DNA of 61,770 nt from Bacteroidia bacterium (GCA_028247315.1 JAOKFZ010000009.1:1-61770), one strand, 5' to 3'; shown: positions 1 to 9,698, counted from the first letter of the stretch. The notes: generated by a model not told the origin, from the letters alone. Program-made: numbers and translations.

Positions 1-64
1 TTTACTCACTTCTACGCTTTATTCAAATAGTTTTCGATAAGCAACGATGGCTCACTCACTCTTT

Positions 65-72
65 TATATTTG
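65..72 (+). promoter_or_regulatory. Putative -7 box for the M13 peptidase gene
   Basis: TATATTTG matches the Bacteroidota -7 consensus TAnnTTTG and lies 16 bases before the ATG at 89. No clear -33 TTG box is visible. It supports the start at 89, because an upstream in-frame ATG at 47 would precede the box. Confidence 0.5.
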
Positions 73-88
73 TAGCTTTAATACACAC

Positions 89-2113
89 ATGAAAAAAATA
101 TCATTTTTAGTCCTCGTGGCAGCTTTAGCAGCTTGTTCACAGAAGCCTGCTACTTCCGATGAGAAGGTTGTAGCCTTTGATACCGGTTTTATAGACAGCA
201 CGGTCAATCCTTGCCAAAATTTTTACCAATACGCTATAGGTGGATGGAGAGCCAATAATCCAGTACCCGAGACCGAGAGTAGGTGGATGGCATTCAATAT
301 CCTGAATGAAGAAAACCGCCAAAAATTATTGAAAATAGTAGACGTAGTACGCCAAAGCTCGAGTGCTAAAAATGGAACAGACGAGCAAATGATACGCGAC
401 TTTTACAATGCAGCTATGGATACAGCAGCTATAGACGCAGCAGGTGTTTCGGGTATAGAACCTATACTAGCTAACATAGAGGTAGCGAGTACCAAAGAAG
501 AATTGGTGGCTTTATTTGGCAAACTAGCTCCCAAAGGAGTAAGTACGCCTGTAGGACTGTACATAGGAGCAGACAGCAAGAACAGTAAGATGAATACGGT
601 ATATGCGAGCCAAAGTGGTTTAAACTTGCCAGACAGAGACTACTACCTACAAGATAACGAGAAGTTTGAAGACATTCGCCAAGCGTATGTAGCTCATATC
701 AATAACATGTTTGCACTAAGCGGACAAGATGCTACAGTAGGAGAGAGCATCCTTGCACTAGAGACCAAGCTAGCGGAGATAAGCTGGAGTAGACTAGAGC
801 GTAGAGACCCCGACAAACGATACAACAAGAAGAACCTAAAAGATTGGGACGCAACTTTAGATGCACTACCGATAGAGGCTATTGCCAGCGGTAGAGGTTT
901 TGGTGCTTTTGATACCATCATAGTGGGACAGCCGTCGTTTTATGCTTCGCTCAATGAGTTGATCAAATCAGAAGATTTAGAAGATTGGAAAAACTACTTG
1001 AAATGGAATACCATTACGGGATTTGCGAACTACTTGGGTACGGACTTAGAGACAGAAAACTTTGCGTTCTACCGGACCAAACTCAGTGGTACAAGTACAA
1101 TGAAGCCAAGAAACGAACGTGTTTTTGGTACGATGAACGGCGTGCTTAGTCAGCCTCTGGGCAAGCTATTTGTAAAAGAGTACTTTGACGAGGAGAGTAA
1201 GGCTTATATGAGCAATATGATAGAGAACCTTCGCTCTGCCTACAAGGATAGAATACAGGACCTGGAGTGGATGAGCACAGAGACCAAGGAGAAGGCAATG
1301 AGAAAACTAAATGCGTTCACATACAAAGTAGGTTACCCCGATGAGTGGGATGACTACAGCAAACTAGAGATAGTAGACAATAGCTATATCCAAAACATAA
1401 TGAACGCACGTGAGTTTGGGTACAACGAGATGCTAGACAAGCTCGGTAAGCCTGTAGATAAAACAGAGTGGGGCATGAGTCCACAGACGGTAAATGCATA
1501 CTACAGTCCGAGTAATAATGAGATTGTATTTCCAGCAGGTATTTTGCAACCACCGTTTTTTCACAAAGACTTCGATCATGCTATCAACTACGGTGGCATA
1601 GGTGCAGTGATAGGACATGAGTTTTCGCATGGGTTTGACGATCAAGGCAGTAAATTTGACTGGGACGGAAACTTAAACTCATGGTGGACAGACGAGGACA
1701 GGTCTAAGTTTGATCAGCTAGCACAGAAACTGGGAGAGCAGTACGATGGCTACTCGCCCGTAGATAGTATGTACGTGAACGGTAAGATGACGATGGGAGA
1801 GAATATAGCTGACCTTGGAGGTGTTACACTAGCATACGAAGCATTACAAAAGCAGTACGAGGGCAATACGCCAGGTGCTATAGACGGATTCACATGGCAA
1901 CAACGTTTCTTCCTTGGTTGGGCCAACGTGTGGAAAGGAAACATAAAAGAACAAGAAATGGTAAAACGCTTGAAGAGTGATGTACACTCACCTGCGGAGT
2001 TCAGAGTCATTGGCCCATTGGTCAATTTTGGACCTTACTATGAGGCCTTTGGTACCTGCGAAACGGGTAGTGGAATGCACAAACACGATTCTGCTCGTAT
2101 CAAGATTTGGTAA
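89..2113 (+). CDS. M13 family (neprilysin-like) zinc metallopeptidase lipoprotein
   Basis: Predicted 674-residue zinc endopeptidase anchored on the periplasmic side or cell surface. The start at 89 gives a lipoprotein signal peptide with lipobox LAAC (Cys16); an in-frame ATG at 47 would add 14 residues before the signal and is less likely. The zinc site HEFSH is at residues 510-514 and the third ligand Glu in ENIAD at 571-575. The substrate-binding NAYYSP segment lies before the zinc site, and the family's C-terminal region (GPLVNFGPYYEAFGT) is present. Length is normal for bacterial PepO/M13 enzymes, which cleave small and medium peptides. A strong hairpin with a T-run follows the stop, so it is probably monocistronic. 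The physiological substrate is unknown. Confidence 0.93.
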   Translation: MKKISFLVLVAALAACSQKPATSDEKVVAFDTGFIDSTVNPCQNFYQYAIGGWRANNPVPETESRWMAFNILNEENRQKLLKIVDVVRQSSSAKNGTDEQMIRDFYNAAMDTAAIDAAGVSGIEPILANIEVASTKEELVALFGKLAPKGVSTPVGLYIGADSKNSKMNTVYASQSGLNLPDRDYYLQDNEKFEDIRQAYVAHINNMFALSGQDATVGESILALETKLAEISWSRLERRDPDKRYNKKNLKDWDATLDALPIEAIASGRGFGAFDTIIVGQPSFYASLNELIKSEDLEDWKNYLKWNTITGFANYLGTDLETENFAFYRTKLSGTSTMKPRNERVFGTMNGVLSQPLGKLFVKEYFDEESKAYMSNMIENLRSAYKDRIQDLEWMSTETKEKAMRKLNAFTYKVGYPDEWDDYSKLEIVDNSYIQNIMNAREFGYNEMLDKLGKPVDKTEWGMSPQTVNAYYSPSNNEIVFPAGILQPPFFHKDFDHAINYGGIGAVIGHEFSHGFDDQGSKFDWDGNLNSWWTDEDRSKFDQLAQKLGEQYDGYSPVDSMYVNGKMTMGENIADLGGVTLAYEALQKQYEGNTPGAIDGFTWQQRFFLGWANVWKGNIKEQEMVKRLKSDVHSPAEFRVIGPLVNFGPYYEAFGTCETGSGMHKHDSARIKIW

Positions 2114-2136
2114 GCTAAAAATAGTACAAATGAAAA

Positions 2137-2168
2137 GGGGAACGGTGTAATCACTGTTCCCCTTTTTT
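2137..2168 (+). terminator. Rho-independent terminator after the M13 peptidase gene
   Basis: An 11-bp stem (GGGGAACGGTG with CACTGTTCCCC, one G-T wobble) with loop TAAT is followed directly by TTTTTT. It sits 23 bases after the stop codon. Confidence 0.9.
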
Positions 2169-2220
2169 GTGGTTTATAGTTTGCCATGTGGCAAACTGCC
2201 TTTAATCTACTGCTTTTAGA

Positions 2221-3834
2221 TTAAATAGTCTTCTTAAATTCCTGTACAGGATTGGGTTGTTCACCTTCATCTAGGCCTTTTAGGGTAAGCTGTATGTTGG
2301 AGAATGCTGCGTGCGTCTCAAAGTCACTTATCATCTCTCTTACGTCTGGATGAATACTAATTGACTTTGTTCCGTCTATGGTCACTACAGATCCATCGGG
2401 TACATTATTTAAGGTTTCCATTATACTTGCTTTGTGCAGGAATGTTACGTCTTCGGCAAGGAAAAAATGATAGGCATTGTCATCCTTATTGGAGTCTACA
2501 TCTAGCAGGTATGGTTTGCGGTAGTTAATGTATAAAATTTCCAACGTAGCAGTTACCAGACCGATACCCACACCCCAAAGTAAGTCTTTGAAAACAATGA
2601 ATAACAAGGTAATGATAAACGGAATAAACTGAGATTTCCCTTTGTTCCACATGGCTCGGAATGTAGCAGGATTGGCCAGCTTGTAACCTACTATGAGTAG
2701 AATAGCTGCTAAACTAGCACGGGGTATAAGATTGAGCACACCCGGGAGCAATGCGATGAATCCCAATATGAATAAACCATGTACAATGGCCGATATTTTG
2801 GTTTTGCCACCACTCTGTATATTGGCAGAACTTCTCACTATTACTTGTGTAATGGGAAGTCCTCCGATGAGTCCAGATACAATATTACCAATTCCCTGAG
2901 CTTTCAGTTCCCTGTTGGTAGGGGTAGTGTTTTTCTCAGGATCGAGTTTGTCTGTAGCTTCCACACAAAGCAATGTTTCTAAACTCGCTACTATCGCTAT
3001 TACTACTGCCGTCTTCCATACCAGCGGACTCGTAATAGCACTAAAATTGGGTAGTGTAAAGAAACGTAGAAATTCGTTTGTGTTATTGGCTACGGGTACA
3101 TTTACGAGGTGGTCTTGTATCATTTCGTGTGATCCGCCTTTGAAAGCAAATACCAACGCAACACCAGCAAGTATAGCCACAAGCGGTCCTTGAATAATAG
3201 TGAATGCTTTCCACTTTTTGATAAAATTTTGTTGCCATATAATGAGAATAACCAGGCCTACGAAACCTATTGTCGTTGCTCCAATGTCTGGATTACCAAT
3301 GGCATTGATTATTTCTGTGAAGGTGTTCTCCCCATCAATTTGGAAGAAACTAAGATCTCCTTCCATATCCGAATCGTAGCCCAATACATGAGGTACTTCT
3401 TTGAGAAATATGGTTAGCCCAATACCGGCTAACATTCCATTGATAACAGAAGAAGGAAAGTAGTAGCCAATAATGCCACCGTTTATAAAGCCTAGAATCA
3501 ATTGAATGACACCAGCAATAACTACAGCGAGCAGAAACATTTGAAATGCTTCGATAAAAAATTCAGTAGAGTCGGCAGAACCACCCAAGAGTATTTTTAA
3601 TTCATCTATAGAGTCTGCAACGATGACAGCAAGGCCAGCTGCAGGGCCACTCACACCGAGTGAAGACCCACTAAGCGAACCAACAACAATACCGCCTATT
3701 ATACCGGCTATAAGGCCAGAGAATGCGGGCACTCCACTTACGGCTGCTATACCCAAACACAAGGGTACGGCTACTAAAAAGACGACAAGACCTGCCGGTA
3801 GGTCAGATTTAATCTGAGATAAATATTTTTTCAT
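2221..3834 (-). CDS. SulP family inorganic anion transporter
   Basis: A 537-residue inner-membrane protein with about 12 hydrophobic segments over residues 1-430. The N-terminal stretch contains the SulP hallmark region (AGLAVIVAD after GVSGPA). The C-terminal ~100 residues form a short STAS-like cytoplasmic domain with a VVTIDGTKSISIHPDV strand-helix pattern. SulP proteins carry sulfate, bicarbonate or related anions, often coupled to Na+ or H+. In many bacteria SulP sits beside a carbonic anhydrase gene, but none is seen here, so bicarbonate and sulfate cannot be told apart. It is convergent with the M13 gene and separated from the next minus-strand gene by a GT-rich gap of about 70 bases. 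Confidence 0.9.
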   Translation of the reverse strand: MKKYLSQIKSDLPAGLVVFLVAVPLCLGIAAVSGVPAFSGLIAGIIGGIVVGSLSGSSLGVSGPAAGLAVIVADSIDELKILLGGSADSTEFFIEAFQMFLLAVVIAGVIQLILGFINGGIIGYYFPSSVINGMLAGIGLTIFLKEVPHVLGYDSDMEGDLSFFQIDGENTFTEIINAIGNPDIGATTIGFVGLVILIIWQQNFIKKWKAFTIIQGPLVAILAGVALVFAFKGGSHEMIQDHLVNVPVANNTNEFLRFFTLPNFSAITSPLVWKTAVVIAIVASLETLLCVEATDKLDPEKNTTPTNRELKAQGIGNIVSGLIGGLPITQVIVRSSANIQSGGKTKISAIVHGLFILGFIALLPGVLNLIPRASLAAILLIVGYKLANPATFRAMWNKGKSQFIPFIITLLFIVFKDLLWGVGIGLVTATLEILYINYRKPYLLDVDSNKDDNAYHFFLAEDVTFLHKASIMETLNNVPDGSVVTIDGTKSISIHPDVREMISDFETHAAFSNIQLTLKGLDEGEQPNPVQEFKKTI

Positions 3835-3902
3835 TAACGTGTTAAAGTATTTTTTGGATTGTAAACTAAGTAATGTGTTTGGGGATTATGGTGTGTGTGT
3901 GT

Positions 3903-4178
3903 TTACATCTCAGGAGGAGGAGTAGATACCTCGCTTGCGAGCCAGTCAAACCGTACTAAAACCGTAGATGGGTGTAGTGCGACGGTAGGTATTGCATTGC
4001 AGCTACTGAGAGAATTTTCCTCGTGAAATTTGAGTTCTTCTTCCAGTTCGTTTTCTGCGTCATTTGCCGTTTCTTCTACCAATTCCACCTCAAAAAAATC
4101 ACCCAATGCGTGCTGCAAGTGTTTGCAGGCGATGTTTGTAGTAATGGTAAGAAGCAAAAGAATGGCGAGAGTTCTCAT
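3903..4178 (-). CDS. Small secreted protein of unknown function
   Basis: A 91-residue protein starting at MRTLAILLLL with a hydrophobic signal segment. ACKH near the end of that segment could be a lipobox, but the fit is weak. It then has an acidic middle (several Glu/Asp runs) and a Ser/Thr-rich end finishing in STPPPEM. The start at ATG 4178 is favoured over an upstream TTG at 4196, which falls inside the putative -7 box. The size, signal and Pro-Pro-containing C-terminus resemble the 100-residue protein at 45385-45687, which precedes a TonB receptor. No domain is recognised and no function can be assigned. Confidence 0.55.
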   Translation of the reverse strand: MRTLAILLLLTITTNIACKHLQHALGDFFEVELVEETANDAENELEEELKFHEENSLSSCNAIPTVALHPSTVLVRFDWLASEVSTPPPEM

Positions 4179-4193
4179 GTGTTTATCTGTGGT

Positions 4194-4201
4194 CAAAGTT
4201 A
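4194..4201 (-). promoter_or_regulatory. Putative -7 box for the 91-residue secreted protein
   Basis: On the minus strand the sequence reads TAACTTTG, an exact match to TAnnTTTG, 15 bases before the ATG at 4178. Confidence 0.5.
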
Positions 4202-4284
4202 GTCAACAGATAGATATTTAAAAATGTTTAGACCGTTAGACGGAATGTTTCATGGATATTTTTTATTTCGGAAGTATTGTATTG

Positions 4285-4905
4285 CTAAACAAGCTCCACG
4301 AGCAACCCTTCGCGGATGAGTTCTAGTTCGGTTCCCGTGCCATCTATTACCGTGGTGCCCATATTGCTACCTATACCGCCACTTATGATGATATCTGCCT
4401 TATGGTCCCATTCTTCGAATATCTGTTCGGGCTCGGTGAGGTATTGTTGAATCTCATCTTCTGCATGTATAGACGATGATACCAATGGATGTCCGAGGGT
4501 TGCTATCACTGCTTGGCAGATACTGTTGTCGGGTATGCGTATACCAATGGTCTTTTTGTTCCGCTTGAAAATGTTGGGTATGAGGCCACTGGCTTTGAGT
4601 ACAAACGTAAACGGCCCGGGAAGTAGCCTATTCATTAGTTTGTAGGTGCTATTGTCAATAGGAGTGGTGTAGTTGGCTACGGTGCTTAGATTATTGCAGA
4701 GTATGGATAGTTCTGCCTTATTCGGCTTCTTGCCCAGTAATTTGCAGAGCTTATCCATAGCGTCTTTGTGGTACAAGTCACCCGCTATGGCATAGATAGA
4801 ATCCGTGGGTAAAATAACAAGTCCCCCAGAACGGAGGACTTGCACTACATGGTCTATATGTTTTTGATTAATGTTGTGCGGAAAGAGTTCGATAAAATCC
4901 GCCAT
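4285..4905 (-). CDS. Sua5/YciO/YrdC family protein (L-threonylcarbamoyladenylate synthase-like)
   Basis: A 206-residue protein of the YrdC fold. The first half holds the typical nucleotide/bicarbonate-binding motif ILPTDSIYAIAGDLYHKDA, followed by a KLLGKKPNKAELS segment equivalent to the family's KxR...SxxN region, and LLPGPFTFVLKAS. Sua5/YrdC enzymes make threonylcarbamoyl-AMP for the t6A37 modification of ANN-decoding tRNAs. The length lacks the extra C-terminal Sua5 domain, so this is the short form. It may be the YciO paralogue, whose role is less clear. It is followed 6 bases upstream by the end of sucC on the same strand, so co-transcription is possible. Confidence 0.85.
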   Translation of the reverse strand: MADFIELFPHNINQKHIDHVVQVLRSGGLVILPTDSIYAIAGDLYHKDAMDKLCKLLGKKPNKAELSILCNNLSTVANYTTPIDNSTYKLMNRLLPGPFTFVLKASGLIPNIFKRNKKTIGIRIPDNSICQAVIATLGHPLVSSSIHAEDEIQQYLTEPEQIFEEWDHKADIIISGGIGSNMGTTVIDGTGTELELIREGLLVELV

Positions 4906-4911
4906 ATTCAG

Positions 4912-6102
4912 TTAGGCTAAGACAGCTTTCACCTTATCGGCTGCTTCTTGTAGTACGATAGCAGACGATACTTTAAGTCCACTTTCGTCTATGATTTTCT
5001 TTGCTTCTTCGGCGTTTGTACCTTGTAGTCTTACAATGATGGGTACGTTTATTTCGCCAATAGACTTGTATGCTTCTACTACACCGTTGGCTACTCTATC
5101 GCATCTTACGATACCACCAAAGATGTTGATCAAGATTGCTTTTACATTGGGATCTTTGAGTATGATACGGAAACCAGCCTCTACGGTAGTCGCATTTGCC
5201 CCTCCTCCTACGTCTAAGAAGTTAGCAGGTTCGCCACCGCTTAGTTTTATGATATCCATAGTAGCCATGGCCAGACCAGCACCATTTACCATACAACCTA
5301 CGTTACCGTCTAGTTTTATGAAGTTAAGGTCATGCTTTTTAGCTTCTACTTCTGTAGGGTCTTCTTCGCTTTCGTCTCTCAAGGCTGCAAAGTCTTTGTG
5401 ACGGTAAAGAGCATTGTCATCCAAGGTTACCTTACTATCTACCGCTATTATTTTATCGTCAGATGTTTTCAGAACCGGGTTGATCTCAAACATAGCAGAA
5501 TCGGTATCTACATAAGCACTGTAGAGTGCATGCACAAATTTTACCATTCCTTTAAGAGCCACTCCGCTGAGTCCTAAGTTGAAAGCAATTTTTCGGGCTT
5601 GAAAACCTTGCAATCCCAAAGCTGGATCTATGAATTCTTTGTGTATTTTTTCGGGTGTATCGTGAGCCACTTGCTCTATGTCCATACCACCTTCTGTAGT
5701 GTATATAATGCAGTTTTGGCCTGTAGCTCTATCGAGTAATACACTCATGTAGTACTCGTCTGGCTCATTGGCTCCTGGGTAGTATACATCTTGGCAAAGG
5801 AGTACTTTGCTTACCAGCTTACCCGCAGCACTTGTTTGTGGTGTTACTAGAGTCATACCCAGTATATCATCTACTACTTGTTGCAGTTCTTCATCGTTTT
5901 TGGCCAGTTTTACACCTCCACCTTTACCACGACCACCCGCGTGTATCTGTGCTTTTACTACCATCCAGTCTGTACCGGTTTGCTCACGCAATTTGGCTCC
6001 AGCGGCTAGTGCATCTTCTTTTTTGTCTATTACTATTCCTTCTTGTATTGCTACACCGTAGGATTTAAGTATTTCTTTGGCTTGATACTCGTGTATATTC
6101 AT
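4912..6102 (-). CDS. sucC: Succinyl-CoA ligase (ADP-forming) subunit beta
   Basis: A 396-residue beta subunit of the TCA-cycle enzyme that interconverts succinyl-CoA and succinate with nucleotide phosphorylation. It starts at [17 protein letters not shown], the conserved N-terminus. An upstream in-frame start would add seven non-conserved residues. The ATP-grasp fold spans roughly the first 240 residues ([20 protein letters not shown] loop), and the C-terminal CoA-ligase domain contains FLDVGGGA and [17 protein letters not shown]. The alpha subunit gene sucD is not adjacent. The window therefore holds only half of the enzyme. A TATTTTTG box sits 10 bases upstream of the start. Confidence 0.97.
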   Translation of the reverse strand: MNIHEYQAKEILKSYGVAIQEGIVIDKKEDALAAGAKLREQTGTDWMVVKAQIHAGGRGKGGGVKLAKNDEELQQVVDDILGMTLVTPQTSAAGKLVSKVLLCQDVYYPGANEPDEYYMSVLLDRATGQNCIIYTTEGGMDIEQVAHDTPEKIHKEFIDPALGLQGFQARKIAFNLGLSGVALKGMVKFVHALYSAYVDTDSAMFEINPVLKTSDDKIIAVDSKVTLDDNALYRHKDFAALRDESEEDPTEVEAKKHDLNFIKLDGNVGCMVNGAGLAMATMDIIKLSGGEPANFLDVGGGANATTVEAGFRIILKDPNVKAILINIFGGIVRCDRVANGVVEAYKSIGEINVPIIVRLQGTNAEEAKKIIDESGLKVSSAIVLQEAADKVKAVLA

Positions 6103-6112
6103 GATAAAGCGG

Positions 6113-6120
6113 CAAAAATA
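6113..6120 (-). promoter_or_regulatory. Putative sucC -7 box
   Basis: Minus-strand TATTTTTG (TAnnTTTG) ends 10 bases before the sucC ATG. A very short leader or none is implied. Confidence 0.5.
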
Positions 6121-6280
6121 CACGACCTACAGTGTTAGGAAACCATTATTAACAAAAAGTTGATATGTACGGTTAGCGGTGCTGGTGTTTTTTAGCATCA
6201 TCTTACTGCCGTGCACACTATGGTTCTATAGCTTTGGTGCTGTAAGGCTATATACTAGCCCTAGAATTAGATGACGGCAT

Positions 6281-6315
6281 AAAAAAAAAGGGATGGTTGA
6301 TACATCAACCATCCC
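6281..6315 (-). terminator. Rho-independent terminator downstream of the S74-chaperone fragment
   Basis: A perfect 12-bp stem GGGATGGTTGAT/ATCAACCATCCC with a 2-base gap between arms. On the minus strand it is followed by a run of nine T. It lies 34 bases after the stop of the fragment at 6350. Confidence 0.88.
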
Positions 6316-6349
6316 CTCATTGAGATTTTTGTAAAATAAAGAGACGGTA

Positions 6350-6580
6350 CTAGTTTTCCAACACTTCGATACGCTCTAGTAACCCATCTATAGTTTTTTG
6401 TTGTTCTGCTATCATTGCTTGTTGCTCTTGCATGGCTTTTACGAGAGGTACTACAAACTCGGCATAACGTATACCGTATAAATCTGTTTCGTTTTGAGGA
6501 GTACTTACCCCATCAAAATCAAATCCTACTTTTTTTGCTGCTGCTTCTACACTACTCAATGGTTTGACGAACTTGCTTGT
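6350..6580 (-). pseudogene. C-terminal fragment of an S74-type tail-fibre/chaperone-domain protein
   Basis: The open frame encodes only the tail end of a protein: an FDFDGVSTPQNETDLYGI segment, then IRYAEFVVPLVKAMQEQQ and a short coiled coil ending in LLERIEVLEN. This is the usual C-terminus of Bacteroidota tail-fibre-domain proteins carrying the peptidase S74 intramolecular chaperone. The frame extends upstream only to a stop at 6581-6583, giving about 76 residues. The only start-like codon is a TTG, and the large N-terminal part is missing. It keeps a good terminator. It is best read as a relic of a surface protein gene, though expression as a small coiled-coil protein cannot be excluded. 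Confidence 0.7.
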
Positions 6581-6606
6581 CTACAGGCAAGACAAGAGGA
6601 TATCCT

Positions 6607-7035
6607 CTAATGATTATGTCCCTCGTGTTTGTCAATGTGAGGAGCTGTTTTCTCTGGTTTCAGAGCATCACTTGGTTTTACCATTACTTCAAACACCAGT
6701 GAGATGTCGCCCGTGTTACTGGTTAGGTTTACGCCTTTAGCATTGTAATGAGGTCTGCCCGTAGAATTGAAAGAGGCAACAATGGAGTCCTTTGCTCCTG
6801 GAGCTATTGCAGATTTGGGATAGCGTACATCCGTGCAACCACAGGTTGGCTTAGCACTGTATATAACAAGCGGGGCAGTGCCCGTATTGCTAAAGTACCA
6901 TACCACCCGAAGCGTAGATCCTTCTTGTATTTCGTCAAATTTCAATCCTTTCTTTTCAAATGTAGCTTGAGGTACGTTCTGAGCGATGATGGTGGTAGTA
7001 GCCAGGAGCAAAAATGCAGTAAGTATATTTTTCAT
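6607..7035 (-). CDS. DUF1573 domain secreted protein
   Basis: A 142-residue protein with a signal peptide (MKNILTAFLLLATTTIIAQ) and one DUF1573 domain, an immunoglobulin-like beta-sandwich found widely in Bacteroidota. Visible marks are the hydrophobic N-terminal strand (ATFEKKGLKFDEIQEGS), the family motif PTCGCTDVRYPKSAIAPGA and a FNSTGRPHYNAKGV segment. The C-terminus is His-rich and ends HEGHNH. The start at 7035 places the signal peptide first; an in-frame start 29 codons upstream is unlikely. A perfect 12-base palindrome (GAGGATATCCTC) overlaps the stop codon. Its role is unknown; related proteins are periplasmic or surface-exposed. Confidence 0.85.
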   Translation of the reverse strand: MKNILTAFLLLATTTIIAQNVPQATFEKKGLKFDEIQEGSTLRVVWYFSNTGTAPLVIYSAKPTCGCTDVRYPKSAIAPGAKDSIVASFNSTGRPHYNAKGVNLTSNTGDISLVFEVMVKPSDALKPEKTAPHIDKHEGHNH

Positions 7036-7144
7036 GGTATGTAGGTATAGACCGTTTGTGCTCCCGAAAAGTTGCATAGTTGAGGGTATACTGTTTTTAC
7101 TCATAGAGCAATTATAGTACAAATTTGATGGAGTTAACCGTCAT

Positions 7145-9610
7145 TTATACCGGATCTACATCCACTATTATCCTAGCTTGACTAAAATCTTTGTTCTTTT
7201 CTAACGCATCTACCGCAGCGGCGAGTTTATGTTTTTGTTCTTTTATCACCGCACCATTATTTTCTAATTTTATCATAAAGTTGAGGATATACCAATTGCG
7301 TATTTTACTCACATATGGTTTTTCGGGTCCTAGCATCCTATCCCCAAAGTAATTAATAAAGTGGGACTTGGCCACGTTGCCCAGCTTATAGAGGTGCAAA
7401 GCATCCTTATGCTTTAATTGTATTTTTATAAGTCGATGAAAAGGAGGGTAATCAAAATGCTGTCGTTCTACAAGGTCTGTTTCGTACATACCTTGATAAT
7501 CGTTGTCTACTATTTTTTGAATGATAAAATGGTCTGGTTTTGAGGTTTGTATGTAGACCAAACCCTGTTCTGCTCGGCGGCCTGCTCTACCGGCTACTTG
7601 TGTAATGAGGCTGTATGCTCGCTCATTTGCTCTGAAATCTGGAAAGTTGATCAAGTGATCTGCATTCAGTATACCAACAGTACTCACATGTTCAAAATCC
7701 AATCCTTTGGCAACCATTTGTGTGCCGATAAGTACATCTATCTCACCACGAGCAAAGGCATCTATGATCTTGCTATGCGCATTTTTGAGGCGAGTGGTGT
7801 TGTAGTCCATACGCTTTATGTTAAGATCGGGCAGGTAGAGTTGTAGTTCGTCTTCTATACGTTCTGTACCATATCCTATCAGCTCTATGCCCTTGTTGCC
7901 ACAGGTGGCACATTCGTTTATCACTTGGTGGGTATAGCCGCAATAGTGACAGCGTAGGTTGTCCTGATACTTGTAGTAGGTGAGCGAAATATCGCAATTT
8001 TCGCATTTGGGCGTCCATGCACATACATTGCATTCCAGTACAGGTACATAGCCTTTTTTATTTTGAAAAAGAATGGTTTGTTTCCCCTTGCTCTTGGCAT
8101 CTGCGATGGCATTCAGTAGGGTATCACTAAAAATACCGCGTATGCGTTTTTGTTTCTTTTGCTCCTGCATGTCTACCACGTGTATTTGGGGCATGGTAGC
8201 CCCTTTATACCGCTGGGTGAGCAGTATAAGTGCGTATTTGTTGTGGTTTGCGTTGTAGAATGATTCTATCTGTGGAGTTGCACTACCCAGTATGACGTGG
8301 CTTTTGCTCTTGGCAGCCAAGTACATAGCACAGTCTCTCGCATGAAAACGTGGTGAGGGTTCGTGTTGCTTAAAACTACTCTCGTGCTCTTCATCTACCA
8401 CGATGAGTCCCAAGTTGCTAAACGGTTGAAAAATGGCACTTCGTGTTCCTACCACAAGTAGTGGTTTGCCTTCAGCTACGGCATTGTATACCTCTACACG
8501 CTCGTTTTTGCTAAATTTAGAATGGGAGACAACCAACTGTTCTCCAAAGTAGGCTTGGAGCCTACCAATGAGTTGACTTGTAAGGGCAATCTCTGGCAGT
8601 AGATACAACACTTGTTGTCCCTTGTCCAGGTATTCTTTTATAAAATGCGTATAGATGTGCGTTTTGCCACTCCCTGTTACCCCATAGAGTAGGGCAGGTT
8701 TCCGTTCCAAAAATGCTTGCTGTATGGCTTCGTAAGCCACCAGTTGTGCCGGTTGCAATTCTTCTAGCTTAGCATCTCCATCGGTGAAAGTGATACGTGA
8801 CTTTTCCCTCTCTTCTACCGTAAAAATATCTTTGTCTATCAATGCATTAATAGCGGCATTGCTCACTCCGTGTTTTACTAATTCTGTCTTTTCACATTCG
8901 CCTGTTATACTGTATTTGGAGATGAACGTCATAACAGCCTGTAGCTGTTTTTTTGCCCGTTTTTCCAATTCATCAAAGAGCAGATTGAGTGCTTTGCTAT
9001 CTTGTAATGTATCGCTTATTTTAAGATAACTTATTACCTTGGGCTTATAGGTTTCTTGAATGTCGTCCTTCAACAGTATAGCTCCTTTCAGGTAGAGAGA
9101 CTTTACATACTTATGGATCTGTGGTATCTTGAGTACCTTAGATGCTTGGGCAATGCTGAATTCTTTGTTGGCTCTTATCATTTCTATAATAAGTACTTCT
9201 CTAGCATCCAGAATAGCGGCACTGCTGTCAAATTCGGGTTGCAGGACCATTTTGGACTCGCCTTCCATTTTGAGTCCGGCTGGCATTGCGGCATTGTATA
9301 CCAATCCCAATGATGTCATGTAGTACCGCGACATCCATGACCAAAAGGCAAGCTGACTTTCACTTACAATAGGCTCACTGTCTACGATATCAAAAATGTA
9401 TTTGGCTTCATATTTTTTCGGAGGGAGTTCGCTTATGGCATAAATTAAGCCTGCCATCACACCTTTTTTACCGAAAGGGACACTGACTCTTTTTCCTACG
9501 ATGACTTCTTCGTTTAGCTCAAAGGGTACACGGTAGGTAAAGGTGTTTTTGAGGTTGAGAGGTAGTAAAATCTCTACAAATAATGTCTGCCGAAGCTCAT
9601 AAGTGTCCAA
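7145..9610 (-). CDS. priA: Primosomal protein N' (replication restart helicase)
   Basis: An 821-residue PriA helicase that loads the replisome at collapsed forks. Order of parts: N-terminal DNA-binding domain (FVEILLPLNLKNTFTYRVP), winged-helix region, and superfamily 2 helicase core with Walker A GVTGSGKT at residues 310-317. The DEEH box and motif VI (QVAGRAGRR) follow. The zinc-binding insert has eight cysteines in four pairs (CNVC, CENC, CHYC, CATC). Length is typical. No ATG exists near the N-terminus; the frame begins at a TTG at 9610 after an upstream stop, so a TTG start is the most economical reading. A TAGCTTTG box lies 28 bases upstream. Confidence 0.96.
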   Translation of the reverse strand: MDTYELRQTLFVEILLPLNLKNTFTYRVPFELNEEVIVGKRVSVPFGKKGVMAGLIYAISELPPKKYEAKYIFDIVDSEPIVSESQLAFWSWMSRYYMTSLGLVYNAAMPAGLKMEGESKMVLQPEFDSSAAILDAREVLIIEMIRANKEFSIAQASKVLKIPQIHKYVKSLYLKGAILLKDDIQETYKPKVISYLKISDTLQDSKALNLLFDELEKRAKKQLQAVMTFISKYSITGECEKTELVKHGVSNAAINALIDKDIFTVEEREKSRITFTDGDAKLEELQPAQLVAYEAIQQAFLERKPALLYGVTGSGKTHIYTHFIKEYLDKGQQVLYLLPEIALTSQLIGRLQAYFGEQLVVSHSKFSKNERVEVYNAVAEGKPLLVVGTRSAIFQPFSNLGLIVVDEEHESSFKQHEPSPRFHARDCAMYLAAKSKSHVILGSATPQIESFYNANHNKYALILLTQRYKGATMPQIHVVDMQEQKKQKRIRGIFSDTLLNAIADAKSKGKQTILFQNKKGYVPVLECNVCAWTPKCENCDISLTYYKYQDNLRCHYCGYTHQVINECATCGNKGIELIGYGTERIEDELQLYLPDLNIKRMDYNTTRLKNAHSKIIDAFARGEIDVLIGTQMVAKGLDFEHVSTVGILNADHLINFPDFRANERAYSLITQVAGRAGRRAEQGLVYIQTSKPDHFIIQKIVDNDYQGMYETDLVERQHFDYPPFHRLIKIQLKHKDALHLYKLGNVAKSHFINYFGDRMLGPEKPYVSKIRNWYILNFMIKLENNGAVIKEQKHKLAAAVDALEKNKDFSQARIIVDVDPV

Positions 9611-9638
9611 TTGATGTAATTAATTTGCTAATATCGCT

Positions 9639-9646
9639 CAAAGCTA
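9639..9646 (-). promoter_or_regulatory. Putative priA -7 box
   Basis: Minus-strand TAGCTTTG fits TAnnTTTG exactly and lies 28 bases before the TTG start of priA. Confidence 0.45.
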
Positions 9647-9698
9647 AATCAAAAGTAGAGAAGTAGTGTTACCTTAGCTGACAATATACGTCAAAAAA

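Noticed and set aside
4991..5401. A 136-codon plus-strand frame inside sucC
   Set aside because: It is antisense to the highly conserved sucC gene and has a low-complexity Ser/Leu/Pro composition typical of shadow frames.
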